Below, piece by piece: positions 26,772-34,538 of a DNA stretch of 64,000 bases. This DNA comes from Phocaeicola_A sp964432715. Lineage in GTDB: Bacteria > Bacteroidota > Bacteroidia > Bacteroidales > Bacteroidaceae. The stretch covers positions 1 to 64,000 of the forward strand of contig CAYSOW010000001.1 of NCBI GenBank assembly GCA_964432715.1. The letters run 5' to 3'. The notes below the pieces were generated by a model. The model was not told the origin of the DNA, did no database searches, and saw nothing but the letters and a program-made list of their open reading frames with translations. The position numbers and the translations under genes were made by a program. Numbering within the stretch: position 1 is the stretch's first letter; the number at the start of each line of letters is the position of its first letter.

Positions 26772-27188
26772 ATGATCAGTTATCAAACGGATGGGGTGAA
26801 GATGCCTCAAATCAAGAGACGTGACAATAGTGCGTGGGTGAAAGCAGTGGCAGCCTCTTACGGTAAGAAGGTGGGCGAGATTGCTTATATCTTTTGCTCG
26901 GATGAGCGTATCCTGGAGGTGAACCGGGAGTATCTGCAGCATGATTATTACACGGATATCATTACGTTCGACTATTGTGAGGGGAATGTCATTAGTGGCG
27001 ATCTCTTCATTAGTCTGGACACGGTTCGTACGAATGCGGAACAGGTGGGTACTACTTATGAGGAGGAGCTCCACCGCGTGATTATTCACGGCATTTTGCA
27101 TCTCTGCGGGATTAATGATAAGGGTCCCGGTGAACGAGAGATTATGGAGGCGGCGGAAAATAAAGCGCTTGCTTTATTGAATCTGTAA
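26772..27188 (+). CDS. ybeY: Endoribonuclease YbeY (rRNA maturation factor)
   Basis: YbeY is a metal-dependent endoribonuclease needed for 16S rRNA maturation and ribosome quality control. The 138-residue protein has the metal site region HRVIIHGILHLCGINDKGPG. The canonical family motif is Hx3Hx5H; here the first two histidines (HGILH) are present but the third position is Asn-Asp-Lys instead of His, as I recall for many Bacteroidetes members. Fifth gene of the acetyltransferase-parE operon, 17 bases after the S41 gene. Confidence 0.92.
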   Translation: MISYQTDGVKMPQIKRRDNSAWVKAVAASYGKKVGEIAYIFCSDERILEVNREYLQHDYYTDIITFDYCEGNVISGDLFISLDTVRTNAEQVGTTYEEELHRVIIHGILHLCGINDKGPGEREIMEAAENKALALLNL

Positions 27189-27195
27189 CTCTGAG

Positions 27196-27221
27196 GGCGC
27201 GCTCAAGTCGTCCGCGCTTTT
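27196..27221 (+). terminator. Terminator after ybeY
   Basis: A short GC stem GCGCG/CGCGC (27197-27201 and 27213-27217) with an 11-base loop and TTTT follows the ybeY stop and precedes the convergent spmAB-like gene. Confidence 0.55.
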
Positions 27222-27223
27222 AC

Positions 27224-28456
27224 TTATCCGAAGAACAGATACGCCATGGCGATTGCTGCCAGAATGCCGGCCAGATCGGCCCAAAGGCCGCAGACTACGG
27301 CATGGCGTGTCTGCTTGATACCTACACTGCCGAAGTAGACCGCCAGGATGTAGAAGGTGGTGTCTGTGGCTCCTTGGAACAAGCAAGCCAAACGACCCAC
27401 GAATGAATCGGCTCCGTAGGTCGACATGGTGTCCACCATCATGCCACGGGCTCCACTACCACTCAACGGCTTCATCAGCGCCGTGGGGAGCGCCTCTACA
27501 AAGTCGGTGCGACCACCGCAAGCTGCAATCACTTCTTTAATGCCCTGTATCAGTAATTCCATGGCGCCTGAGGCGCGAAACACGGCCACACCAACCAAGA
27601 TAGCCACCAGGTAGGGAATGATGCGTACAGCGGTCTGAAAGCCCTCTTTGGCTCCTTCAATAAAGGCATCATACACATGAATGCGTTTCCATACACCGGC
27701 AGCGATAAAGCCCACCATCACGCCGAAAAGCAGTACGTTGGCCAGGGTGGAAGAGACGAGACTCATCTCTTCGCGCGGCAGGGAGTAGAAGAGCCAGATG
27801 AGCAGGGCCACTACCACACTTACTCCGCCTAGTGTACAGAGCAGTACGCGGTTAAAGAGATTGATGCGCTGATAGAGGCTTACCACGATGATGCCGGTCA
27901 GGGTGGAGAAGAAGGTGGAGAGAAGCAAGGGGATGAATACATCGGTGGGTTGCTCGGCGCCCATCTGCGCCCGATACATCATGATGCTGATGGGCAGCAG
28001 GGTAAGTCCGGAGGTATTCAAAACCAGGAACATAATCATCGGGTTAGAGGCCTTCTCCTTCTGCGGATTGAGCTCCTGAAGTTGCTCCATCGCCTTCAGG
28101 CCCAGCGGCGTAGCTGCATTATCCAGTCCCAGCATATTGGCAGAGAGATTCATGAAGATGGTTCCGAAGACGGGACTACCTTTGGGAATATCAGGGAAGA
28201 GACGGCGAAACACGGGCGAGAGCCATCGTGCAAAGAGTCCCACCACGCCACTCTGCTCACCGATGCGCATCAGTCCCATCCAGAGCGAGAGCACGCCGGT
28301 CAGTCCGAGAGAGAGCGTGAAGGCGGTCTCTGCGGAAGAAAACGTAGATTGGATAATAGCGGGAAACACTTCCATATCTCCGGCAAAAAGTAGTTTCGCG
28401 GCGGCTACCACGAAGGCCACCAAGAAGAAGGCGACCCAGATATAGTTTAATACCAT
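27224..28456 (-). CDS. SpmA-SpmB type fused nucleoside-recognition membrane protein
   Basis: A 410-residue polytopic inner-membrane protein. The N-terminal half resembles SpmA and the C-terminal half SpmB ('spore maturation' proteins with nucleoside-recognition Gate domains), fused in one chain as is usual in Bacteroidetes, which do not sporulate. Conserved loops include NMLGLDNAATPLGLKAM in the SpmA half and GSGARGMMVDTMSTYGADS with GATDTTFYIL in the SpmB half. The transported substrate is unknown. It is convergent with ybeY and divergent from ruvB. Confidence 0.88.
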   Translation of the reverse strand: MVLNYIWVAFFLVAFVVAAAKLLFAGDMEVFPAIIQSTFSSAETAFTLSLGLTGVLSLWMGLMRIGEQSGVVGLFARWLSPVFRRLFPDIPKGSPVFGTIFMNLSANMLGLDNAATPLGLKAMEQLQELNPQKEKASNPMIMFLVLNTSGLTLLPISIMMYRAQMGAEQPTDVFIPLLLSTFFSTLTGIIVVSLYQRINLFNRVLLCTLGGVSVVVALLIWLFYSLPREEMSLVSSTLANVLLFGVMVGFIAAGVWKRIHVYDAFIEGAKEGFQTAVRIIPYLVAILVGVAVFRASGAMELLIQGIKEVIAACGGRTDFVEALPTALMKPLSGSGARGMMVDTMSTYGADSFVGRLACLFQGATDTTFYILAVYFGSVGIKQTRHAVVCGLWADLAGILAAIAMAYLFFG

Positions 28457-28481
28457 GCTTTGTCTCTTTAATGTTCTGCCA

Positions 28482-28515
28482 CAAATGTACGGTTTATTTT
28501 TTAACGAACCGCAAA
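28482..28515 (-). promoter_or_regulatory. Promoter of the SpmAB-like gene
   Basis: The minus strand has -7 TACATTTG (28489-28482) and a -33-like TTTG (28515-28512) separated by 22 bases. The -7 box lies 25 bases upstream of the ATG. Confidence 0.6.
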
Positions 28516-28591
28516 AATAGTTGTCTGTTTGACTTGAATCGAATAATTCTGTGCATGGATGGTCTTTATGGAGGTAAAATAATTCATTTCG

Positions 28592-28623
28592 TTTGCAGAA
28601 GCCTAACTTTCGTGCTACCTTTG
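28592..28623 (+). promoter_or_regulatory. Promoter of ruvB
   Basis: A textbook Bacteroides promoter: -33 TTTG (28592-28595), 20-base spacer, -7 TACCTTTG (28616-28623). The spacer contains ACTTTCGT (28606-28613), a motif repeated in the leader. Confidence 0.85.
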
Positions 28624-28638
28624 CGAGGACGAAACAAA

Positions 28639-28671
28639 ACTTTCGTTGGGAAACCGGAAAACAACGAAAGT
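28639..28671 (+). promoter_or_regulatory. Inverted repeat in the ruvB leader
   Basis: ACTTTCGTTG (28639-28648) and CAACGAAAGT (28662-28671) form a perfect 10-bp inverted repeat with a 13-base loop at the predicted 5' end of the mRNA, 18 bases before the ruvB ATG. It may be an operator or an mRNA stem-loop. Confidence 0.6.
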
Positions 28672-28689
28672 AAACAATGACAGAAAACG

Positions 28690-29715
28690 ATGGAAGAAAA
28701 CTTTGATATACGAAATCAGCAACTCACCGGGCAGGAACGCGACTTCGAGAACCGCCTGCGACCCCTTAGCTTCAGCGACTTCTGCGGCCAGGAGAAGGTG
28801 GTGAGCAATCTGAAAATCTTCGTGGAGGCAGCTCGCTTGCGCGGAGAACCCCTCGACCATACCCTCTTACACGGTCCTCCGGGACTTGGTAAGACGACCC
28901 TCAGTAACATTATCGCCAACGAGCTCGGCGTGGGGTTCAAAATCACCTCCGGTCCCGTGCTCGACAAACCCGGTGACTTAGCGGGCATCCTTACTTCACT
29001 GGAGCCTAACGACGTTCTCTTTATCGACGAGATTCACCGACTCTCGCCCGTGGTGGAGGAGTATCTCTACTCTGCCATGGAAGACTATCGCATCGATATC
29101 ATGATAGATAAAGGTCCGTCGGCACGCAGCATCCAGATTGACTTGAATCCTTTCACGCTCGTGGGTGCCACTACTCGTAGCGGACTCCTGACTGCGCCTT
29201 TGCGTGCTCGTTTTGGTATCAATCTCCACCTGGAGTACTACGACAACGAAATCATCACCGGCATCATCTGTCGCTCGGCGAAGATTCTTAATGTCCCCTG
29301 CGATGTGCAGGCAGCCGGCGAGATTGCTTCACGCAGTCGCGGTACCCCTCGTATCGCCAATGCCTTGCTGCGCCGCGTACGCGACTTTGCACAGGTGAAA
29401 GGCTCCGGACGTATTGATATGGAGATAGCCCGCTTCGCACTGGAAGCACTCAATATCGACCGTTACGGACTGGATGAGATAGACAACAAAATATTATGCA
29501 CCATCATCGACAAGTTCAAAGGAGGACCCGTCGGACTCTCCACCATTGCGACGGCCTTGGGTGAAGACCCCGGCACGCTGGAGGAGGTCTACGAACCCTT
29601 CCTCATCAAGGAGGGATTCATCAAGCGTACTCCCCGCGGACGTGAGGTCACCGAGCTCGCTTATCAGCATCTGGGCCGCACCAAAATCTCCGCGATGAAG
29701 GACCTGTTCGATTAA
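28690..29715 (+). CDS. ruvB: Holliday junction branch-migration helicase RuvB
   Basis: RuvB is the AAA+ motor that drives branch migration of Holliday junctions with RuvA. The 341-residue protein starts MEENFDIRNQQLTGQERDFE. It has Walker A GPPGLGKTTLS, Walker B LFIDEIHRL, sensor 1 GATTRSG, the arginine finger in LTAPLRARFG and the C-terminal winged helix (EPFLIKEGFIKRTPRGR). It is the first gene of a plus-strand run with the flippase and PL10 genes. An inverted repeat of ACTTTCGT boxes around its promoter suggests specific regulation. Confidence 0.98.
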   Translation: MEENFDIRNQQLTGQERDFENRLRPLSFSDFCGQEKVVSNLKIFVEAARLRGEPLDHTLLHGPPGLGKTTLSNIIANELGVGFKITSGPVLDKPGDLAGILTSLEPNDVLFIDEIHRLSPVVEEYLYSAMEDYRIDIMIDKGPSARSIQIDLNPFTLVGATTRSGLLTAPLRARFGINLHLEYYDNEIITGIICRSAKILNVPCDVQAAGEIASRSRGTPRIANALLRRVRDFAQVKGSGRIDMEIARFALEALNIDRYGLDEIDNKILCTIIDKFKGGPVGLSTIATALGEDPGTLEEVYEPFLIKEGFIKRTPRGREVTELAYQHLGRTKISAMKDLFD

Positions 29716-29739
29716 CGAAACACTCATTTTCATCACTAC

Positions 29740-31179
29740 ATGGCTAATTTGAAATCCCTGGCCAAAGACACTGCCATCTACGGATTGAGCAGCATCGTAG
29801 GCCGATTCTTAAACTATTTGCTGGTGCCCATCTACGCATCAGCCATGTCGGCTGCCTCGGGCGGTTACGGCGTCGTTACGGAGGTCTATGCATGGACCGC
29901 CTTTCTGATGGTCATCCTTACCTACGGCATGGAGACCACTTTCTTTCGCTTTGTCAATAAGGAGGAAGAAAACCCTGCACGGGTCTATTCCACTGTCTTA
30001 ACCATGGTGGGTACCACCTCCCTCCTCTTTGCTCTGCTCTGCACCCTCTTCTTGCCGCAACTGGCGGGAGCCGCAGGCTATGCCGACCATCCTTGGTACC
30101 TCGGTATGATGATTTGGGTGGTAGCCATGGATGCTTTCCAATGCATTCCTTTTGCTTACCTGCGTTATCAGAAGCGACCACTGCTCTTCGCCGGATTGAA
30201 GTTGCTCTTCATTGTGTTGAACATCGCGCTGAATGTCACTTACTACCTCTTTCTGGGGGGAGATGACGTCTTCTACGCCTTCCTCTTCAACCTGCTCTGC
30301 ACCTCTTTCATTATGTTGCTGATGCTCCCTCTGCTGCGCTTCCGTGCCGGCTTCGACCGTGCCCTTGCGCGCCGCATGCTCCACTATTCATATCCCATCC
30401 TCATTCTCGGCATTGCAGGCATCCTCAATCAGGTGGCCGACAAGATGATCTTCCGCCATATCTATCCCGATCGTGATGCCGCCAAGACCCAGCTTGCCAT
30501 CTACGGTGCCTGCAGCAAGATAGCCATGATTATGGCCATGCTTACCCAGGCTTTCCGCTATGCCTATGAGCCTTTCGTTTTCGGCAAGAGCAAGGATAAG
30601 GACAGTCGCACGGTTTATGCACAAGCCATGAAGTTCTTTTTGATATTCACGCTGCTCGCCTTTCTGGCGGTGATGTTCTATCTCGACCTGCTGAAGTATA
30701 TCCTTGCGCCCGACTATTGGGAAGGATTGCGGGCTGTGCCCATTGTGATGATGGCGGAAATCTTCATGGGCATCTACTTCAACCTCTCTTTCTGGTACAA
30801 ACTCATTGATGAGACCCGTTGGGGCGCCTATTTCTCCTTTGCCGGCTGTGCCGTGCTGCTCGCCATCAACTTCTGGGGCGTGCCGCGCTACGGCTATATG
30901 GCGTGTGCCTGGGCTGGCTTCTCTGGCTATGCTGTCAGCATGGTGCTCTCTTATTTCGTCGGGCAGAAGCGTTTCCCCATCGCCTATGATTTGAAGGGGA
31001 TGGCGAAGTATGTCCTCCTGGCTGCGGTGCTCTATGTGGTGGCGGAGTGGCTGCCCATCTCCAACCTTTGGCTGCTGATGGCGGTGCGCACTTTGTTGCT
31101 GCTGGTTTTTGTGGCGTATGTGCTGAAGACCGACCTGCCGCTGAAGTCGCTCCCCGTGATAGGTAAGTATTTTAGATAA
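29740..31179 (+). CDS. Polysaccharide/oligosaccharide flippase (Wzx/MurJ-like MOP family)
   Basis: A 479-residue polytopic membrane protein of the MOP flippase superfamily, beginning MANLKSLAKDTAIYGLSSIV, the usual amphipathic N terminus of polysaccharide exporters. About 14 hydrophobic segments fill the length. It presumably flips a lipid-linked sugar across the inner membrane. No glycosyltransferases are adjacent, so it is not part of a capsule or O-antigen cluster here; its position directly after ruvB (24 bases) suggests a housekeeping function such as a lipid II or envelope-glycan flippase. The substrate is not determinable. Confidence 0.85.
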   Translation: MANLKSLAKDTAIYGLSSIVGRFLNYLLVPIYASAMSAASGGYGVVTEVYAWTAFLMVILTYGMETTFFRFVNKEEENPARVYSTVLTMVGTTSLLFALLCTLFLPQLAGAAGYADHPWYLGMMIWVVAMDAFQCIPFAYLRYQKRPLLFAGLKLLFIVLNIALNVTYYLFLGGDDVFYAFLFNLLCTSFIMLLMLPLLRFRAGFDRALARRMLHYSYPILILGIAGILNQVADKMIFRHIYPDRDAAKTQLAIYGACSKIAMIMAMLTQAFRYAYEPFVFGKSKDKDSRTVYAQAMKFFLIFTLLAFLAVMFYLDLLKYILAPDYWEGLRAVPIVMMAEIFMGIYFNLSFWYKLIDETRWGAYFSFAGCAVLLAINFWGVPRYGYMACAWAGFSGYAVSMVLSYFVGQKRFPIAYDLKGMAKYVLLAAVLYVVAEWLPISNLWLLMAVRTLLLLVFVAYVLKTDLPLKSLPVIGKYFR

Positions 31180-31198
31180 CCCTTTTTCCCATAAAATC

Positions 31199-32314
31199 AT
31201 GAAGAAACACTTGCTCATTGCTCTCCTCCTGCTGCTGGGAGGAACCGTGAACCGGCTGCCGGCACAAGAGTCGCAGCAGATTCCCTCCATGGAGCCTTTC
31301 CGTGATGGCATTCACCACTGGAACCTGGAGCATAAAGATCGGAACTATCCGCGCCTGGATGAGGCGGACTACCTCTCCATAGCGCGCCAATTTGTGGCTT
31401 ATCAGAACGAAGACGGCGGTTGGCCGAAGAATATCGACTGGTTGGCACAACTGCCCGTAGACTCCGTGAAAACGGCGTTGAAGGAGCGTTATCGCCTTAG
31501 TACGCTTGATAATCGCAACACCTTTCCGCAGATTGCCTATCTGGCGGAGGTTTATCGCCTCTCGCACGAAGAACTGTTTCATGAGGCAGCACTGAAGGGC
31601 TTGCGTTATCTCCTCTCCACGCAGAAGTCGAATGGCGGTTGGCGTGGCTGGGATGTAGATGCTGTCACCTTCAACGATGAGGTCACCACCGGTGCGCTGG
31701 AGCTCTTTCAACAGATTACGTTGGGCGATGAGCGTTTCTCTTGGCTCGATGAGGAGATGCGTGCTCAGATAGCGGATGGATATGCTCGCGGCATTGCGTT
31801 AATTCTGCGTTGTCAGGTGGTGCAGCAGGGCGTGAAGACTGCTTGGGCGCAGCAGCACGACAATGAGACTTTCTTGCCGGTGAAGGCGCGCACCTATGAG
31901 TTGCCGGGCATCACTGCCAACGAGAGTTGTGATGTGTTACGCCTGTTGATGAAGATTCCATCTCCCGCGCCGGAGGTGGTAGAGGCGATAGAGTCTGCCA
32001 TGGCGTGGCTGCGTCGCTCCATCATCCCCAATCTACGCATCGTGGAGGTGCCGCTTCCCGAGGAGAAGATTATCAACCACGAGTACCCCTTCGATCGGGT
32101 GGAGGTGGTCGACAGTCTGGCTCCCCCCATTTGGGCGCGTTTCTATGAGGTGGAAGACAATACTCCTTTCCTCTGTACCCGTGCCGGTGTAAAGGTCTGG
32201 AAGCTGGCTGATGTCAATGCCGAGCGTCGTACGGGCTATGACTGGTACGGCTATTGGCCGAATGAGTTGCTCCCGATGTATGACGAGTGGAAGGAGAAGA
32301 ATCACATTAAATAA
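31199..32314 (+). CDS. Pectate lyase family 10 (PL10)
   Basis: A secreted 371-residue protein, signal peptide MKKHLLIALLLLLGGTVNRL to about residue 24 (cut near LPAQ). PL10 lyases cleave polygalacturonate by beta-elimination. Family blocks are recognisable: EDGGWPKN, STLDNRNTFPQI, KSNGGWRGWDVDAVTFNDE with the conserved Asp, VKARTYELPGI with a conserved Arg, and the C-terminal IWARFYEVEDNTPF and ERRTGYDWYGYWP. It is 19 bases downstream of the flippase gene. No other pectin genes or SusCD pair are nearby, so it is an orphan CAZyme. The C-terminal stop precedes the second N run by 30 bases. Confidence 0.85.
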   Translation: MKKHLLIALLLLLGGTVNRLPAQESQQIPSMEPFRDGIHHWNLEHKDRNYPRLDEADYLSIARQFVAYQNEDGGWPKNIDWLAQLPVDSVKTALKERYRLSTLDNRNTFPQIAYLAEVYRLSHEELFHEAALKGLRYLLSTQKSNGGWRGWDVDAVTFNDEVTTGALELFQQITLGDERFSWLDEEMRAQIADGYARGIALILRCQVVQQGVKTAWAQQHDNETFLPVKARTYELPGITANESCDVLRLLMKIPSPAPEVVEAIESAMAWLRRSIIPNLRIVEVPLPEEKIINHEYPFDRVEVVDSLAPPIWARFYEVEDNTPFLCTRAGVKVWKLADVNAERRTGYDWYGYWPNELLPMYDEWKEKNHIK

Positions 32315-32344
32315 GGTTGCCACGCAATCAAAGCATAAAAGCCT

Positions 32345-32444
32345 NNNNNNNNNNNNNNNNNNNNNNNNNNNNNNNNNNNNNNNNNNNNNNNNNNNNNNNN
32401 NNNNNNNNNNNNNNNNNNNNNNNNNNNNNNNNNNNNNNNNNNNN
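32345..32444. other. 100-N assembly gap between the PL10 and DEAD-box genes
   Basis: The 17 bases just before the N run (TCAAAGCATAAAAGCCT, 32328-32344) are identical to the 17 bases just after it (32445-32461). The two contig ends probably overlap, so the gap may be empty. Confidence 0.95.
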
Positions 32445-32454
32445 TCAAAGCATA

Positions 32455-32499
32455 AAAGCCTCTGCAAGCCGGTTCTAAAACCTGGTCTGCAGAGGCTTT
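32455..32499. terminator. Bidirectional terminator between PL10 and helicase genes
   Basis: A perfect 12-bp stem AAAGCCTCTGCA/TGCAGAGGCTTT (32455-32466 and 32488-32499) with A and T tracts at the two ends, placed between the convergent genes. The left contig copy breaks inside the ascending arm. Confidence 0.85.
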
Positions 32500-32532
32500 C
32501 TCTATCATGAAAAGATTTTTGGTGCTTCCTGC

Positions 32533-34431
32533 TTACTTTCTCGGAGTGCGCATGGCCCAACCTTCTTCGCTGAAATCGGGTTCCTCATCGTGGAAATCAC
32601 CGTTGAAGAACTTCTTCCAGTCGTCTTTCTTCTTGGGACCACGGGCTGCGGTGTAACCACGCTCCTCGCGACTCGGTTTGTTGCGCTTTTCCGGACGGGC
32701 TTTGCGCTCCTCACGACCCTCTTTGCGGAACTCTTTACGACCTTCGCCACGAGCCTCCTTGCGGAAACCTTTGCCCTTGCGACCATTCTCGTTCTCTTCG
32801 CCGGCCACTTCCACCGTCACCTTGCGACCGTTCACTTTGGCACGGTTCAAGGCTGCAATCACGTCAGACGCCTGCTTCTCGTCCACCTCAAAGAATGAGT
32901 AGTTCTGCATCAAGTCGATGCGGCCGATGTTCACCTTCTGACCACGTACGTTGCGGTTGACCAAGTCGATGACCTGTGAAGCAAAGAAATTGTCGCTCTT
33001 ACCCAGATTCAGGAAGAGACGTGTAAAGCCTGCCTCCGCCTTACGACTGCGCTTCTGGCGACCGTTGCCTGCCTCGTCACGATTGCGCTCCTTGCGACTG
33101 TCGGTGGGCACTTCAATCTCCTCGGCGTTGCGGTAATAGCCCAACAAGTGGTTGAACTCACGCGCCACCATACGTTTGATGATGTCCTCCTTCTCCAGCC
33201 ACTCCAGCTTGCGGTAAACTTCCGGCAAGAAAGAGGCAATCTCTTCCTCTTCCACCTTCACCTTCTCTATCTCATCCACCATTTTCAGCAACTGCTTCTC
33301 GCAAATCTGCTGGCCGGTGGGGAGTACGCCTGCCTCAAACTTCTTCTGGATGATCTTCTCAATCTCACGCATTTTTCCTTTCTCGCGCATGTTGATGATG
33401 GCGATGGAGGTACCCGTCTTACCGGCACGACCGGTACGACCGCTGCGGTGGGTATAGCTTTCGGTGTCGTCGGGCAAACCGTAGTTGATGACGTGCGTCA
33501 GGTCGTCCACGTCGATGCCGCGCGCAGCCACATCGGTGGCCACCAGCAACTGCAAATGGTGCTGACGGAACTTCTGCATCACCAGGTCGCGCTGCGCCTG
33601 TGAGAGCTCGCCGTGGAGCGAATCGGCATTGTAGCCGTCCTGTATCAGCTTGTCGGCAATCTCTTGCGTCTCCTTACGGGTGCGGCAGAAGATGATGCCG
33701 TAAATCTGCGGGTAGAAATCGGCCACGCGCTTCAAGGCAGCATACTTGTCCTTGGCATGCACCATGTAGTAGACGTGGTGCACGTTGCTGCTACCCTCGT
33801 TCTTGGTGCCGATGGTAATCTCTTTCGCGTCGTGCAGGTATTTCTTGGAGATACGGGCAATCTCCGGACTCATCGTGGCAGAGAACAACAGAGTGTTGCG
33901 ATCCTCGGGCACATCCGCCAAGATGGCGTTGATGCTGTCGGTAAAGCCCATGTTCAACATCTCGTCCGCCTCGTCCATCACCACATTCTGTACGGTGGCA
34001 AGGCTCACGGTGCGACGCTCCATCAGGTCGATGAGGCGGCCCGGGGTGGCTACGATGATATGTACGCCTTTCTTCAGGCTGCGTATCTGGCTCTCGATGG
34101 AAGAACCGCCGTAGACGGGCAGCACCTTCAAATCATCGATGTATTTGGAGTAGTCGGTCAAATCGCCGGCAATCTGTAAACAAAGTTCTCGAGTGGGGCA
34201 AAGAATCAAAGCCTGGGGTACTCTTTGTGTCGTATCAATCTTCTGAATCAGCGGCAAACCAAATGCGGCTGTCTTTCCTGTGCCGGTCTGTGCCAATGCA
34301 ACTACATCATTTCGGTTTCCTAATAGGTACGGAATCACCTCCTCTTGTACAGGCATGGGATGTTCGTATCCCATCTCCTCGATTGCTTTCAAAATCGCTT
34401 CGGAAACACCTAACTCTTTAAATGTCTTCAT
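32533..34431 (-). CDS. DEAD-box ATP-dependent RNA helicase with DbpA-like RNA-binding domain
   Basis: A 632-residue RNA helicase. Core motifs in order: Q motif PMPVQEEVIP, motif I AQTGTGKT, Ia PTRELCLQ, Ib TPGRL, II DEAD, III SAT, IV IIFCRT, V ATDVAARGID and VI HRSGRTGRAGK. A C-terminal RRM-like DbpA_RBD follows at about 480-555 (LFLNLGKSDNF to VNGRKVTVEVA), then a very basic, low-complexity Lys/Arg/Glu tail. It likely acts in ribosome assembly or mRNA decay, as CshA/DeaD proteins do; the exact RNA substrate is not visible. Its -7 box lies inside the hairpin that follows the upstream CoA-transferase gene. Confidence 0.95.
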   Translation of the reverse strand: MKTFKELGVSEAILKAIEEMGYEHPMPVQEEVIPYLLGNRNDVVALAQTGTGKTAAFGLPLIQKIDTTQRVPQALILCPTRELCLQIAGDLTDYSKYIDDLKVLPVYGGSSIESQIRSLKKGVHIIVATPGRLIDLMERRTVSLATVQNVVMDEADEMLNMGFTDSINAILADVPEDRNTLLFSATMSPEIARISKKYLHDAKEITIGTKNEGSSNVHHVYYMVHAKDKYAALKRVADFYPQIYGIIFCRTRKETQEIADKLIQDGYNADSLHGELSQAQRDLVMQKFRQHHLQLLVATDVAARGIDVDDLTHVINYGLPDDTESYTHRSGRTGRAGKTGTSIAIINMREKGKMREIEKIIQKKFEAGVLPTGQQICEKQLLKMVDEIEKVKVEEEEIASFLPEVYRKLEWLEKEDIIKRMVAREFNHLLGYYRNAEEIEVPTDSRKERNRDEAGNGRQKRSRKAEAGFTRLFLNLGKSDNFFASQVIDLVNRNVRGQKVNIGRIDLMQNYSFFEVDEKQASDVIAALNRAKVNGRKVTVEVAGEENENGRKGKGFRKEARGEGRKEFRKEGREERKARPEKRNKPSREERGYTAARGPKKKDDWKKFFNGDFHDEEPDFSEEGWAMRTPRK

Positions 34432-34446
34432 TCATCTATTTTAAAA

Positions 34447-34498
34447 TTCGGGCGCAAAGATACTATAATTTAACGATATAGCCTTCTTTACGCCCGAA
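34447..34498 (-). terminator. Hairpin after the CoA-transferase gene, overlapping the helicase promoter
   Basis: On the minus strand, TTCGGGCG (34498-34491) and CGCCCGAA (34454-34447) pair, and the stem continues through T-G and AAAGA/TCTTT to 14 bp. An inner CTATA/TATAG stem closes a 9-base loop; TTTTAAAA follows. It is 40 bases downstream of the CoA-transferase stop. Confidence 0.65.
34455..34462 (-). promoter_or_regulatory. -7 element for the DEAD-box helicase gene
   Basis: The minus strand reads TATCTTTG, 23 bases upstream of the helicase ATG at 34431, inside the descending arm of the hairpin at 34447-34498. Confidence 0.6.
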
Positions 34499-34538
34499 AA
34501 TTGTATAGATTTTATCAAATATCAGCGAATCTCAATGC

